Shown piece by piece: positions 53,935 to 61,565 of a stretch of 64,000 nt of DNA; positions within the stretch are counted from its first letter, which is position 1, and every line of letters begins with the position of its first letter. The notes under the pieces were generated by a model. That model did not search any database. It saw only the letters and a program-made list of their open reading frames with translations, and was not told where the DNA came from. The stretch spans positions 248,001 through 312,000 of the forward strand of contig NZ_CP048000.1 of NCBI RefSeq assembly GCF_009931695.1. Direction: 5' to 3'. The position numbers and the translations under genes were made by a program. The DNA comes from Anaerocolumna sedimenticola. GTDB taxonomy: Bacteria > Bacillota > Clostridia > Lachnospirales > Lachnospiraceae.

Positions 53935-55947
53935 CTATTTCTTCTCCTCACACACCAAAGCTACATCATATGGTGCAAAGGTAGTTTGTGATGTTAATAC
54001 ATTTCCGGTTAGTATATCCTCTTTTCCCGTAAAAATATGCGGTATTGAAAGAGTCTCCCCTGTCAGGTTTATAATAAAGTAGTAACACTGATTCGATATT
54101 GTACGGCAGGTGATCTCCAGTTTTGTCGTCTCATCAATTACCGGTTTGACATCTGCGGAAGCCATAACCAGATTAAGAACTTTCCCAAGTGCATTTTGCT
54201 CCAGCTGCGTTCCCACATAGTAAACTGTTCCCTGTCCAAATGAATTTTTAGTCACCGCCGGTGAAGCTGCATAAAAATTGCTTGTGTAATCAGCTATACT
54301 GACTGCACCCTCCAGATGAATGATATCGCAGAGTAACCGGCAGACACCTTCCGTTCCATCGGTAAAACGAAGGGTATTGCTCTGCTCTGGTGCCAGTGCA
54401 TCAATTTCCTCCACCCAGATACCGGCAAGTTCACGTAAGGGACCCGGATATCCGCCAAGATGGACATTATCTGACTGATCCACAATACCGCTCATAAATC
54501 CGGTAACCAGTGTACCACCGTTTTTTACATAATCCTCCAAAGCCTGCTGCATCCCATCCTTCATCATATAGAGAACAGGAGCAATTACCGCCTTATATTT
54601 GGAAAAATCCGCGTCTGCGGGAATCATATCCACCGGTATATTCTTTTCATAAAAATAACGGTAATATTGATGTATCTGATCCACATATTTTAGATCCTTA
54701 TTGGGACCGCTGGTGTATTCCAATGACCAGTAGTTATCCCAATCAAAGAGAATTCCTACCTGCGCCGGATTTTCTGCTCCAAGAAGCCTGTCACCAAGGG
54801 TTTTAAGTTCCTCGCCCAGTCTGCTTACTTCTCGGAAAACACGTGTGTTTTCCGTTCCGGCATGTTCTATTACGGCACCATGGAATTTTTCACAGGCTCC
54901 AGCCGAACGGCGCAGCTGGAAAAATTGAATGGTATCTGCACCGTGAGCCATGGTCTGATAGCTCTGTGCCCGCATTTGGCCGGGCTTTTTCAGCGAGTTA
55001 TAGGGCTGCCAGTTTTGCTGGCTTGGAGTTTGTTCCATCAGCATAAAAGGCTGTCCTTTTAGCCCGCGCATCAAGTCATGGCGCATAGCCACCATACTCC
55101 AGGGTGTATCGTAGGCGGGGTAGCTGTCCCAGGATACGATATCCATCTCTTTTGCCCATTTGAAGTAATCCAGATTCTTGTAAGTTCCCATAAGGTTTGT
55201 TGTGATGGGTGTATGGGGATCGAAACTGCGGATAGCATCACGCTCCATTTTAAAATTATTAAGCATACTGTCCGAATTAAATCGGCGGTAATCAATGGAC
55301 ATTCCCGCAAAGGCGGTTCTCTCATAATCGATTCCCTCACTTAAGGCATTGGGCAGGACAATTTCATCCCAGTCATAAACCGTATGTCCCCAAAATTCAA
55401 GATTCCATGCCTGATTCAGCGCTTCAATGGTTTTGTATTTATCCTTTAACCACACACGGAATGCCTTCTCACAGTTCTCGCAGAAACATTCTCCGCCGTA
55501 TTCATTATTAACATGCCAGCAGGTGACATGTTCATTGCTGCCATAACGTTCCGCCAGCTTTTCTGCAAGACGTCCGGCAAATTTTTGATAGATCGGGCTG
55601 TTGGGACATGCGTTATGCCTCTGTCCGAATTTGTGGTGATGTCCGTCAAAATCGGTCCGGGCAACTTCCGGATATTTCTTGAACATCCATGCAGGCAATG
55701 CTGCTGTGGAAGTCGCCAATACAATATCATAGTTTTCACGGCTGAGCATCTCTATTATTTCATCCAGCTCGTCAAAATAATATTCATTTTCCGAAGGCTG
55801 TATTTTTGCCCACGAAAACACATTGATGGTCGCACTGTTAATTCCGGCCTTGCGGAAAAGTCGAATATCCTCATTCCAGACTTCTCTGGGCCATTGATTA
55901 GGGTTGTAGTCCCCGCCATATAAAATTCTTTTAAATGTTTTTTTCAT
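53935..55947 (-). CDS. Glycoside hydrolase family 42 beta-galactosidase
   Basis: A 670-aa GH42 enzyme. The acid/base is Glu149 in CWHVNNEYGG and the nucleophile Glu305 in FMLMEQTPS. The zinc site Cys residues of the family are present (Cys114 in HNACPNS, and Cys154, 156, 159 in GGECFCENC). The trimerisation domain follows from about 400. It has no signal peptide and should hydrolyse beta-galactosides in the cytosol. GGGAGG precedes the ATG. It is monocistronic and divergent from the second AraC gene. Confidence 0.94.
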   Translation of the reverse strand: MKKTFKRILYGGDYNPNQWPREVWNEDIRLFRKAGINSATINVFSWAKIQPSENEYYFDELDEIIEMLSRENYDIVLATSTAALPAWMFKKYPEVARTDFDGHHHKFGQRHNACPNSPIYQKFAGRLAEKLAERYGSNEHVTCWHVNNEYGGECFCENCEKAFRVWLKDKYKTIEALNQAWNLEFWGHTVYDWDEIVLPNALSEGIDYERTAFAGMSIDYRRFNSDSMLNNFKMERDAIRSFDPHTPITTNLMGTYKNLDYFKWAKEMDIVSWDSYPAYDTPWSMVAMRHDLMRGLKGQPFMLMEQTPSQQNWQPYNSLKKPGQMRAQSYQTMAHGADTIQFFQLRRSAGACEKFHGAVIEHAGTENTRVFREVSRLGEELKTLGDRLLGAENPAQVGILFDWDNYWSLEYTSGPNKDLKYVDQIHQYYRYFYEKNIPVDMIPADADFSKYKAVIAPVLYMMKDGMQQALEDYVKNGGTLVTGFMSGIVDQSDNVHLGGYPGPLRELAGIWVEEIDALAPEQSNTLRFTDGTEGVCRLLCDIIHLEGAVSIADYTSNFYAASPAVTKNSFGQGTVYYVGTQLEQNALGKVLNLVMASADVKPVIDETTKLEITCRTISNQCYYFIINLTGETLSIPHIFTGKEDILTGNVLTSQTTFAPYDVALVCEEKK

Positions 55948-56040
55948 ACTTACCTCCCATATTATATTGCAGACGGTACTGCCACAAATAGCAGCTTTCG
56001 AACGAGATTTTTCTTTCTCCTTTCTACCATTTGTTTGATT

Positions 56041-56191
56041 TAGGTAATTGCGAAACTCACATATTGTATCTATATACCATGCAATTAATACAATTTCAGA
56101 GCTGAATTTTGCCCATAGGGCAACTGAAGCTCTGAAATTCGTATCAATTGTATGGTATATTCAGAAAACTATATAGTTTCGCAATTGCTTA
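56041..56191. mobile_element. 151-bp MITE copy between GH42 and AraC genes
   Basis: Ends TAGGTAATTGCGAAAC and GTTTCGCAATTGCTTA are inverted repeats with two mismatches. The interior (TATCTATATACCATGCAATT..AGAGCTGAATTTTGCCC) is palindromic and matches the 52224 and 15483 copies. It sits in the 336-base divergent promoter region of GH42 and AraC. Confidence 0.85.
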
Positions 56192-56283
56192 AATCGTTTG
56201 ATTATATTATAAATGCTGCTATCAAAAAAATGTATAATATGTTAGACTAAATAATATAACATTTTGAAACAGGGAGATAGAAT

Positions 56284-57093
56284 ATGCCAATTTACTTTGA
56301 CCTATCCTCTCAGGAACTTCCTCTCACCGTTGACAGCATAGGTAACCGCTGGAATCAGGAAAGTATAAAACGCCCCAATGGTTTTCCCCATTATCATTGG
56401 CTGCAGACGGAACAGGGAGCCGGGGAAGCCATCATCGATGAGAATCATCTGCACCTGACCAAAGGGACAGGTCTTTTGATTGCGCCCTTTGTTCCCCATT
56501 CCTACCATGCAAATGAGGCGGTATGGAAAACTTCCTTTGTAACCTTTTCAGGAAAGCTGGAGGCTGATATAAGTAAAATAGTGGGAAATGAGCGTTATAT
56601 TCCGGTAGCGGACAACACCGCGTTTTCATCCCAGGGTTGGATTGACAATATCATATCCTTGCACGAAACGGGACAGATAAATCCAGTTCAGCTGTCCATT
56701 GATTGCTATGCTTTCCTCATGAATATTAACTGTTTTCGGGATTATCTGGAATACCTGGACCAACCCCTTTACATACGATATGTTGCGCCGGTAATAAAAG
56801 AAATTGAAACAAAATATAATCAGGATATCACGATTCAAAAACTCGCTAATACGGTTTATGTATCGCCGCAATACCTTTCCCGGCTATTTAAACGTTTTCT
56901 TGGCTGCGGGACATACCTGTATTTGACAAATTACCGAATGAGCAAAGCAAAGGAGCTTCTGGCAAACCGCACGGATCTGGCAATCAGTCAAATAAGCTTT
57001 TTTGTGGGTTATCATGATACAAGCCATTTTATCGCAATGTTCAAAAATATAACCGGTTGTACTCCATTGGAGTTTCGTCAGCTGCACCATTGA
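56284..57093 (+). CDS. AraC-family regulator, divergent from the GH42 gene
   Basis: A 269-aa AraC regulator. The cupin part (NGFPHYHWLQTEQGAGEAI, LLIAPFVPHSYHANEAVW) is typical of sugar-sensing members; the C-terminal domain reads TIQKLANTVYVSPQYLSRLF and ISQISFFVGYHDTSHFIAMF then GCTPLEFRQ. AGGGAG precedes the ATG. It probably controls the GH42 gene opposite it. Confidence 0.92.
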   Translation: MPIYFDLSSQELPLTVDSIGNRWNQESIKRPNGFPHYHWLQTEQGAGEAIIDENHLHLTKGTGLLIAPFVPHSYHANEAVWKTSFVTFSGKLEADISKIVGNERYIPVADNTAFSSQGWIDNIISLHETGQINPVQLSIDCYAFLMNINCFRDYLEYLDQPLYIRYVAPVIKEIETKYNQDITIQKLANTVYVSPQYLSRLFKRFLGCGTYLYLTNYRMSKAKELLANRTDLAISQISFFVGYHDTSHFIAMFKNITGCTPLEFRQLHH

Positions 57094-57181
57094 TTGGGAT
57101 GAATTATTGTTGACGTACAATAGCGAAAACTAACACGGTGGCACTCTCCTTGTACCGCCGTCTGCCGAAAAAAGGGTGCAA

Positions 57182-57334
57182 TTAATACACCCTCCGTAAT
57201 CTATTTTTATAGAAAACGGTGCCCTGCTCGGCAGTCGTCACCTCATATTTGCCATACTCATATGGCTGATGATAAGCAATATGCTTTGGGTTCATTTTAT
57301 TTTTATTGGAAATAAATGCTTTCTCTAAGGCCAT
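57182..57334 (-). CDS. Small 50-aa ORF after the OsmC gene
   Basis: An ATG at 57334, 13 bases after the OsmC stop and behind AAAGGTGG, opens a frame of 50 codons: it begins MALEKAFISNKNKMNPKH and contains YHQPYEYGKYEVTTAEQG and YKNRLRRVY at the end. The codons look normal for the neighbourhood. I do not recognise the protein. The tight spacing suggests co-translation with OsmC, but it could also be the truncated end of another gene. Confidence 0.4.
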   Translation of the reverse strand: MALEKAFISNKNKMNPKHIAYHQPYEYGKYEVTTAEQGTVFYKNRLRRVY

Positions 57335-57347
57335 GATGCCGCCACCT

Positions 57348-57779
57348 TTATCCTATAATCGAAAACTTTGTTTCTACAAGGACATTGCCTTTTATCATAG
57401 CCCAAACTGGACATAATTTGTTTTCCAAAGCCACAAGCGTTTTTTCCACATCCGTTTCCTGTGTATCCGACGATTCAATAAACAATTCAAGTTCAATTTT
57501 TGATAAGGCCTTTGGATGTTCTTCCTTGACATATCCTTTTGCTTTTGCGTGTAAAGATGATATATTTCTCTGCATTTGGTTTCTCAGGATAATTGCCATG
57601 GTTGAGCAGACACAGGATGAAAAGCTAAACAGTAAGAGTTCAAGTGACGTATATCCTTCTCCTGTACCAAATGGCGGGAAATAATCAATTACCACTTCCG
57701 GGTTAGAACGTGATGTAGCGGAAAATTTCACCTTGTTGTCTATGGATTTCAAATTAATCTCCAAAAAATCATTACTCAT
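57348..57779 (-). CDS. OsmC/Ohr-family peroxide-defence protein
   Basis: A 143-aa OsmC-type protein: it has YFPPFGTGEGYTSLELLLF, with the family's catalytic Cys in SFSSCVCSTMAIILRNQM (about residues 52-54), and the second Cys in KLCPVWAMIKGNVLV near 122. These proteins reduce organic peroxides with a thiol. It starts after AAAGGAA. It follows the TetR gene by 22 bases and is likely controlled by it. Confidence 0.88.
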   Translation of the reverse strand: MSNDFLEINLKSIDNKVKFSATSRSNPEVVIDYFPPFGTGEGYTSLELLLFSFSSCVCSTMAIILRNQMQRNISSLHAKAKGYVKEEHPKALSKIELELFIESSDTQETDVEKTLVALENKLCPVWAMIKGNVLVETKFSIIG

Positions 57780-57801
57780 TTTACGTGGTTCCTTTCAAAT
57801 A

Positions 57802-58347
57802 TTATTTTTTTTGAGATGCAACTTCAAGAATCATAGAGATTTCTTCCCGTATTTCTTCATCTGTGGGATTTTCGTCAAGTAACAAAATACGCTGAATCAT
57901 ATTGGTTATGGAGCGGGTAATAAATTTGATCCACAACATAGAGGATGTTATCTCAGCATATTCCACTCTGTTTTGATGATACCGTTCTTGTTCCCAAAGA
58001 AGCAGTTTCTGACGTGACATTTCGCATCCTTCGAAGCCAAGCCAAGTCTTTATCGCTAAACGATATACAAGTCTGTCATTCTCCGAAAGGATTTTCTTTT
58101 GCTTAATCCTATAAACACATGCCTCTTCAAACGATAAATCCTTTGGGATTTCATTTCCAAGCCGCTCAATCAATTCCTCAAATTGAACACGAACGACTTT
58201 ATCAAACAAATCCTCTTTGTTTTCAAAGTAATAATAAATTGTCGGCATTTTACAGCCTGCCGCCGTATAAATATCCCTTAAAGTAGCACCGTGAAATCCA
58301 TGCTGGTCAAAGAGCCGGAGCGCATGGTATGTTATTTTGTCTTTTAT
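57802..58347 (-). CDS. TetR-family regulator, apparent ATA start codon
   Basis: The first ATG (58248) would remove the HTH. The frame upstream is open and codes the missing HTH: DKITYHALRLFDQHGFHGAT and LRDIYTAAGCKMPTIYYYF, followed by ENKEDLFDKV. The only candidate start with correct spacing (nine bases behind GGAGG) is an ATA at 58347-58345; there is no ATG, GTG or TTG in frame before the upstream TGA. I infer a 181-aa protein with a rare ATA start or a recent ATG-to-ATA mutation. The palindrome at 58361-58382 is its likely operator. OsmC lies downstream. Confidence 0.7.
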   Translation of the reverse strand: MKDKITYHALRLFDQHGFHGATLRDIYTAAGCKMPTIYYYFENKEDLFDKVVRVQFEELIERLGNEIPKDLSFEEACVYRIKQKKILSENDRLVYRLAIKTWLGFEGCEMSRQKLLLWEQERYHQNRVEYAEITSSMLWIKFITRSITNMIQRILLLDENPTDEEIREEISMILEVASQKK

Positions 58348-58360
58348 AGAATTTCACCTC

Positions 58361-58382
58361 CTATATATCTATCGATATATAG
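58361..58382. promoter_or_regulatory. Palindrome upstream of the TetR gene
   Basis: The 22-bp dyad with outer arms CTATATAT and ATATATAG and core CTATCG lies directly before the ribosome site (GGAGG) of the TetR gene. Its place fits an autorepressor site. Confidence 0.5.
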
Positions 58383-58489
58383 AATTATACTTCAACCAAT
58401 TTAACTTGTCAATAAAAAAAGTTGGAAGCATTGCCACCTCTTACAATCCAACCCACATTGACATAATTAACAATACTACTTTATTGGAT

Positions 58490-58730
58490 TAAGAAAATGT
58501 TCCTTTTGCAATATCCGCAACAGTCATATGATAAATAAAGGGGTTGCCTTCAAGCGTAATGGATTTTGCATTAAGACCTAATTTGTTAAGATGATTATTC
58601 AAAATATCATCTTTTAGCTTTTTTCAGTTTCAGAAGAAAGTATTCTTAAAACGGGCATTTCATTCGGAAAATCCATCTTCATTACTTCACGAATATTATC
58701 ATTAAATTTATATGTTTGTTCATTATTCAT
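58490..58730 (-). pseudogene. Frameshifted C-terminal remnant of an alpha/beta hydrolase
   Basis: Two minus-strand frames join at an A run near 58614-58622. The first reads REVMKMDFPNEMPVLRILSS and stops after SETEKS; one base inserted restores KLKDDILNNHLNKLGLNAKS, ITLEGNPFIYHMTVADIAKG and a stop at about 58492. This pattern (FPxxxPVL, then ITLEG..YxxHxxxxxIA) is the C-terminal third of clostridial alpha/beta hydrolases. The N-terminal part is absent. The predicted longer ORF starting at 58973 is composite and not credible upstream. Confidence 0.5.
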
Positions 58731-58922
58731 ATCGTTTATATCGTGATCTGGAACGGAACGAACAGGAAATGGTATTAGAGGGAGATTTGTCGGAGTTATT
58801 GCAACATGAATAGGACAGGAGCAATAAGGTATATGAAAAAGATTGGCATTGTAGGTGCCAAAAAGCATTCGTTGGAAATACACTGCGAAGAAACCCTGAA
58901 ATATGCGTGTGCTCAATAAAGA

Positions 58923-58964
58923 AAAAGGCCTTCCAATGGCAGTTATGCGATTAGAGGGCCTTTC
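58923..58964. terminator. Hairpin with T run downstream of the dUTPase gene
   Basis: AAAAGGCC (58923-58930) pairs with GGCCTTT (58957-58963), loop 26 bases with inner pairing. The minus strand ends in TTTTTCTTT. It lies 67 bases after the dUTPase stop. Confidence 0.65.
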
Positions 58965-59030
58965 ATGCGCCAAAATGCTTTATATCTGTTAAGTGAGGGG
59001 CCGCCACCTAACCGTGACGGTCATCCGTCT

Positions 59031-59555
59031 TTATTTTGTAGTACTTCCGAATCCTCCGTTTCTTTTCTCTTCCACTTCATCATCAACGGTTATACCGTAT
59101 TCTACAAAGATTCCCTGCATAAATCCGGTACCTGCCTGAAGCTCTATCGTTTTACCTTCATTCGAATCATTTGTAATCTTTGCAAATATATGCCCCTCAT
59201 TATCCGAATTAAAATAATCGCTGTCAATAATGCCAACCGTATTATTCATCTGGAGACGGAATTTAAATCCAAGGCCGCTTCTGGGATAACACTTTAATAC
59301 CCAGTTTTCCTCCATTTCTACCCGGATTCCGGTGGGTATCTTAATTGTCTCTCCTGGTGCTAAGTTAAAAGATAAGGGAGTGTAAAAATCATAACCTGCA
59401 GACCCTGTTGTCGCACGTTTGGGTAATTTTATTTCTTCATAGATCTTTTTCATTGATTCCTCATCCGTATTAGAAAAAGTATCCAACCAATCTTTAATAA
59501 ATTGTTCTAAACTCACTTTATGAAATTTTGCTATTCGTTTCATCTTAATACCCAT
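59031..59555 (-). CDS. dut: dUTP diphosphatase (trimeric dUTPase)
   Basis: A 174-aa dUTPase that hydrolyses dUTP to dUMP. The five motifs are visible: TTGSAGYDFYTP, YPRSGLGFKFRL, NNTVGIIDSDYFNSDNEGHI with the catalytic Asp, GTGFMQGIFVEYGI, and the C-terminal arm RNGGFGSTTK. An N-terminal extension of about 50 residues (LEQFIKDWLDTFSNTDEESM) is present, as in clostridial dUTPases. The start is uncertain: ATGs at 59555 and 59543 are both poor in ribosome site. Confidence 0.93.
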   Translation of the reverse strand: MGIKMKRIAKFHKVSLEQFIKDWLDTFSNTDEESMKKIYEEIKLPKRATTGSAGYDFYTPLSFNLAPGETIKIPTGIRVEMEENWVLKCYPRSGLGFKFRLQMNNTVGIIDSDYFNSDNEGHIFAKITNDSNEGKTIELQAGTGFMQGIFVEYGITVDDEVEEKRNGGFGSTTK

Positions 59556-59688
59556 GCATAATAAATCTGTTCTGCATTCCTTTCTCTATTCGTAGTTTTA
59601 ATAGTGCCTTTTTCATTACTAAAATTCAGTATGAATTCAAAACAGAATTTTTATAGCAATCTATAATCACAGCTCTATATTAAATTCT

Positions 59689-59778
59689 TTAAATCTGAAG
59701 ATGCCGCTGCCCTGCTTTAATAATCCCTGTTTGTAAATGCGTATAAAGTTTCTGCTCTGTTGTAAACCATTCGCTCAT
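59689..59778 (-). CDS. 29-aa ORF with strong ribosome site (possible truncated regulator)
   Basis: Behind GAGGGGGG an ATG at 59778 opens a short frame: it begins MSEWFTTEQKLYTHLQTG and ends GQRHLQI then stop. A 16-bp perfect palindrome lies 21 bases further upstream. Such an arrangement is typical for a small regulator gene, and only its N-terminus seems to be left. I do not recognise the protein. The rest of the 59556-59837 gap is AT-rich with no gene. Confidence 0.35.
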   Translation of the reverse strand: MSEWFTTEQKLYTHLQTGIIKAGQRHLQI

Positions 59779-59798
59779 ATTACCCCCCTCTTGCATTT

Positions 59799-59814
59799 CG
59801 CAAGTATACTTGCG
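59799..59814. promoter_or_regulatory. Perfect 16-bp palindrome CGCAAGTATACTTGCG
   Basis: The sequence is fully self-complementary and stands between the LysR stop and the 29-aa ORF. It is a good operator for a dimeric MarR/HxlR-type regulator, but no such intact gene is next to it. Confidence 0.5.
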
Positions 59815-59837
59815 TAACTTTCTAACCCTTTATACTA

Positions 59838-60719
59838 TTATTTCATCATATCCAGCAATTCTCTGGCTGCGGTTGAAACAGGGTTTTTGTCACTGGTAAT
59901 AATACAAAAATTTCTCGCCGGTATTTGTCTTTTAAACTTTAATTCAAAAAGCTCTCCGCTTCTTATGAATTTTTCTGCAAAATCTCTGACCACGGAACCA
60001 ATCCCAAGATTTCTTAAAGTAAATTGTACTATCATATCACTGGTTGCCAATTCAAATTCTGGTTGCAATATTACTCCGTTGTTTTTTAGTATTTCATCAA
60101 TGTACCTTCTGGTACTTGTATTTCGCTCCAGGCAAATAATCGGCAATTTTTCCAAATCTGCATATTCAAGGGTCTTATCTCTCAGGTTTTTAAATCTGCT
60201 GCCTGCAACAAATATATCCCGTATTTCTTTCACTTCCCTGGCATTGATTTCTGCTTTTGCCTGAAACGGTGCACTGACAACTCCAAAATCTATCTTGCCT
60301 TCATACAAATATTCCAATGTTTCAGGTGTCGGTGCATTGGTAACCGTTACTTTAATTCCCGGATACTTCATATGAAAGGCTTCCAGAAAAGAAAGCAGAT
60401 AAAATTGAAGTGTCATATCACTGGCACCAATACGGATTTCACCATTTTCCAAATCGATCATCTTTTTAAATTTCGTTTCGCCAAGAAGTATTGTTTCATA
60501 ACCTCTCGCTATGTAGGAGTATAAAACTTCACCTTCCGGTGTAAGTTTAACTCCTTTCTGGGTACGGATAAAGAGATTACTGCCTAAATTAGTTTCTAAC
60601 AACTTAATGCCCTGGCTTACAGCGGGCTGAGATATACATAACTCTTCTGCTGCCCCTGTAAAACTTCCGAATTTAGCAACGTAATAGAATATTTTATAAT
60701 ACTCAAGATTCATATTCAT
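59838..60719 (-). CDS. LysR-family transcriptional regulator
   Basis: A 293-aa LysR regulator: YYKIFYYVAKFGSFTGAAEE followed by LCISQPAVSQGIKLLETNLG as the winged HTH, and a co-inducer domain from about residue 90 (RIGASDMTLQFYLLSFLEAF). The ATG overlaps the end of the ArsC/Spx gene by a few bases spacing (stop at 60723), so the two are likely co-transcribed. Ribosome site is weak. Target unknown; the neighbour may be a hint to thiol or redox control. Confidence 0.92.
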   Translation of the reverse strand: MNMNLEYYKIFYYVAKFGSFTGAAEELCISQPAVSQGIKLLETNLGSNLFIRTQKGVKLTPEGEVLYSYIARGYETILLGETKFKKMIDLENGEIRIGASDMTLQFYLLSFLEAFHMKYPGIKVTVTNAPTPETLEYLYEGKIDFGVVSAPFQAKAEINAREVKEIRDIFVAGSRFKNLRDKTLEYADLEKLPIICLERNTSTRRYIDEILKNNGVILQPEFELATSDMIVQFTLRNLGIGSVVRDFAEKFIRSGELFELKFKRQIPARNFCIITSDKNPVSTAARELLDMMK

Positions 60720-60722
60720 GTA

Positions 60723-61064
60723 TTAAACCCAATCTTTCCAGATTTCCGGCCTATATCCAACTGTTGCCAGCTTTCCGTTCCTTACAATGGGAGTCTGAAA
60801 CATTCGGGGATGTTCTAAAAGTTTCTCTTCTTTATCCGTTTCATCCGACAAATATTTCACAAAGTTTTCTTCATATTCTTTGGAGGTTTCATCCATCAGC
60901 TTACTTAATCCGCCGATAGCTGCTTTAACACTTTTATATTCCCCCAGGCTCATACCGTATTTCCCCAGATCAATAAGCTGATATTTAATCCTTCTTTCTT
61001 TAAAATAACGTTCTGCCTTTTTTGTATCAAAGCATTTTGATTTACCAAATATTTGTATATTCAT
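60723..61064 (-). CDS. ArsC/Spx-family thioredoxin-fold protein
   Basis: A 113-aa ArsC/Spx-like protein: MNIQIFGKSKCFDTKKAERY with a single Cys at about position 11 in place of the CXXC of Spx, FKERRIKYQLIDLGKYGMSL, then FQTPIVRNGKLATVGYRPEI where the family has the cis-Pro loop. This makes it closer to the YffB/arsenate reductase-like group than to true Spx. Function unknown. AGGAG precedes the ATG at 61064. Confidence 0.88.
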   Translation of the reverse strand: MNIQIFGKSKCFDTKKAERYFKERRIKYQLIDLGKYGMSLGEYKSVKAAIGGLSKLMDETSKEYEENFVKYLSDETDKEEKLLEHPRMFQTPIVRNGKLATVGYRPEIWKDWV

Positions 61065-61098
61065 CACCGCTCCTAATTCACCAGTTCTAAAAAGTTGT

Positions 61099-61389
61099 TT
61101 AGTAATCCTTACTTAATAGCAAATCTCTGTACTGTATATTTTTTTCAAACCATTTTACGGCATAGGAACAGGTAAGATTTGCTTTCTTATTTTCTTCTTT
61201 TAACTGTTTTACTACTTCCTCCATTAATTTTCCTGCAATTCCCTGACCTCTTAATGAATCATCCACATAAGTATGGTCAATGTTCACCGCATTTTCTGAA
61301 ATAGCCGGAAAGGTTACTTCTGCAATCATATTGCCATTCTCATCGTTAAGATATATTCGGTTACTTTCATGTTTCATTTCTAATTCCAT
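61099..61389 (-). CDS. Small GNAT-like N-acetyltransferase (PF14542 type)
   Basis: A 96-aa protein of the small GNAT-like group: NRIYLNDENGNMIAEVTFPA, then NIDHTYVDDSLRGQGIAGKL as acetyl-CoA loop, and CSYAVKWFEKNIQYRDLL at the end. Such small forms lack the acceptor domain of full GNATs. The gene ends 35 bases before the ArsC/Spx gene, so they share an operon. AAAGGAG precedes the ATG. Confidence 0.9.
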   Translation of the reverse strand: MELEMKHESNRIYLNDENGNMIAEVTFPAISENAVNIDHTYVDDSLRGQGIAGKLMEEVVKQLKEENKKANLTCSYAVKWFEKNIQYRDLLLSKDY

Positions 61390-61565
61390 AATTACTCCTT
61401 TCGCTTGATACCTGATTTAGATAAAACAATATAATTTTCTGTATAAACCATCAATTATACTTGTTTCCAGCTATCAATTTCAGCTTTGAAATGGATAATG
61501 TGATACGCCTGCATAATTAATATATAGATTTTTGATAAAAACATACATCTGACTCGCTAAATCCT

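Noticed and set aside
58614..58973. 119-aa minus-strand ORF as an intact gene
   Set aside because: Only its last 40 residues look like an alpha/beta hydrolase tail and they are frameshifted; the upstream part covers a terminator hairpin and plus-strand scraps.
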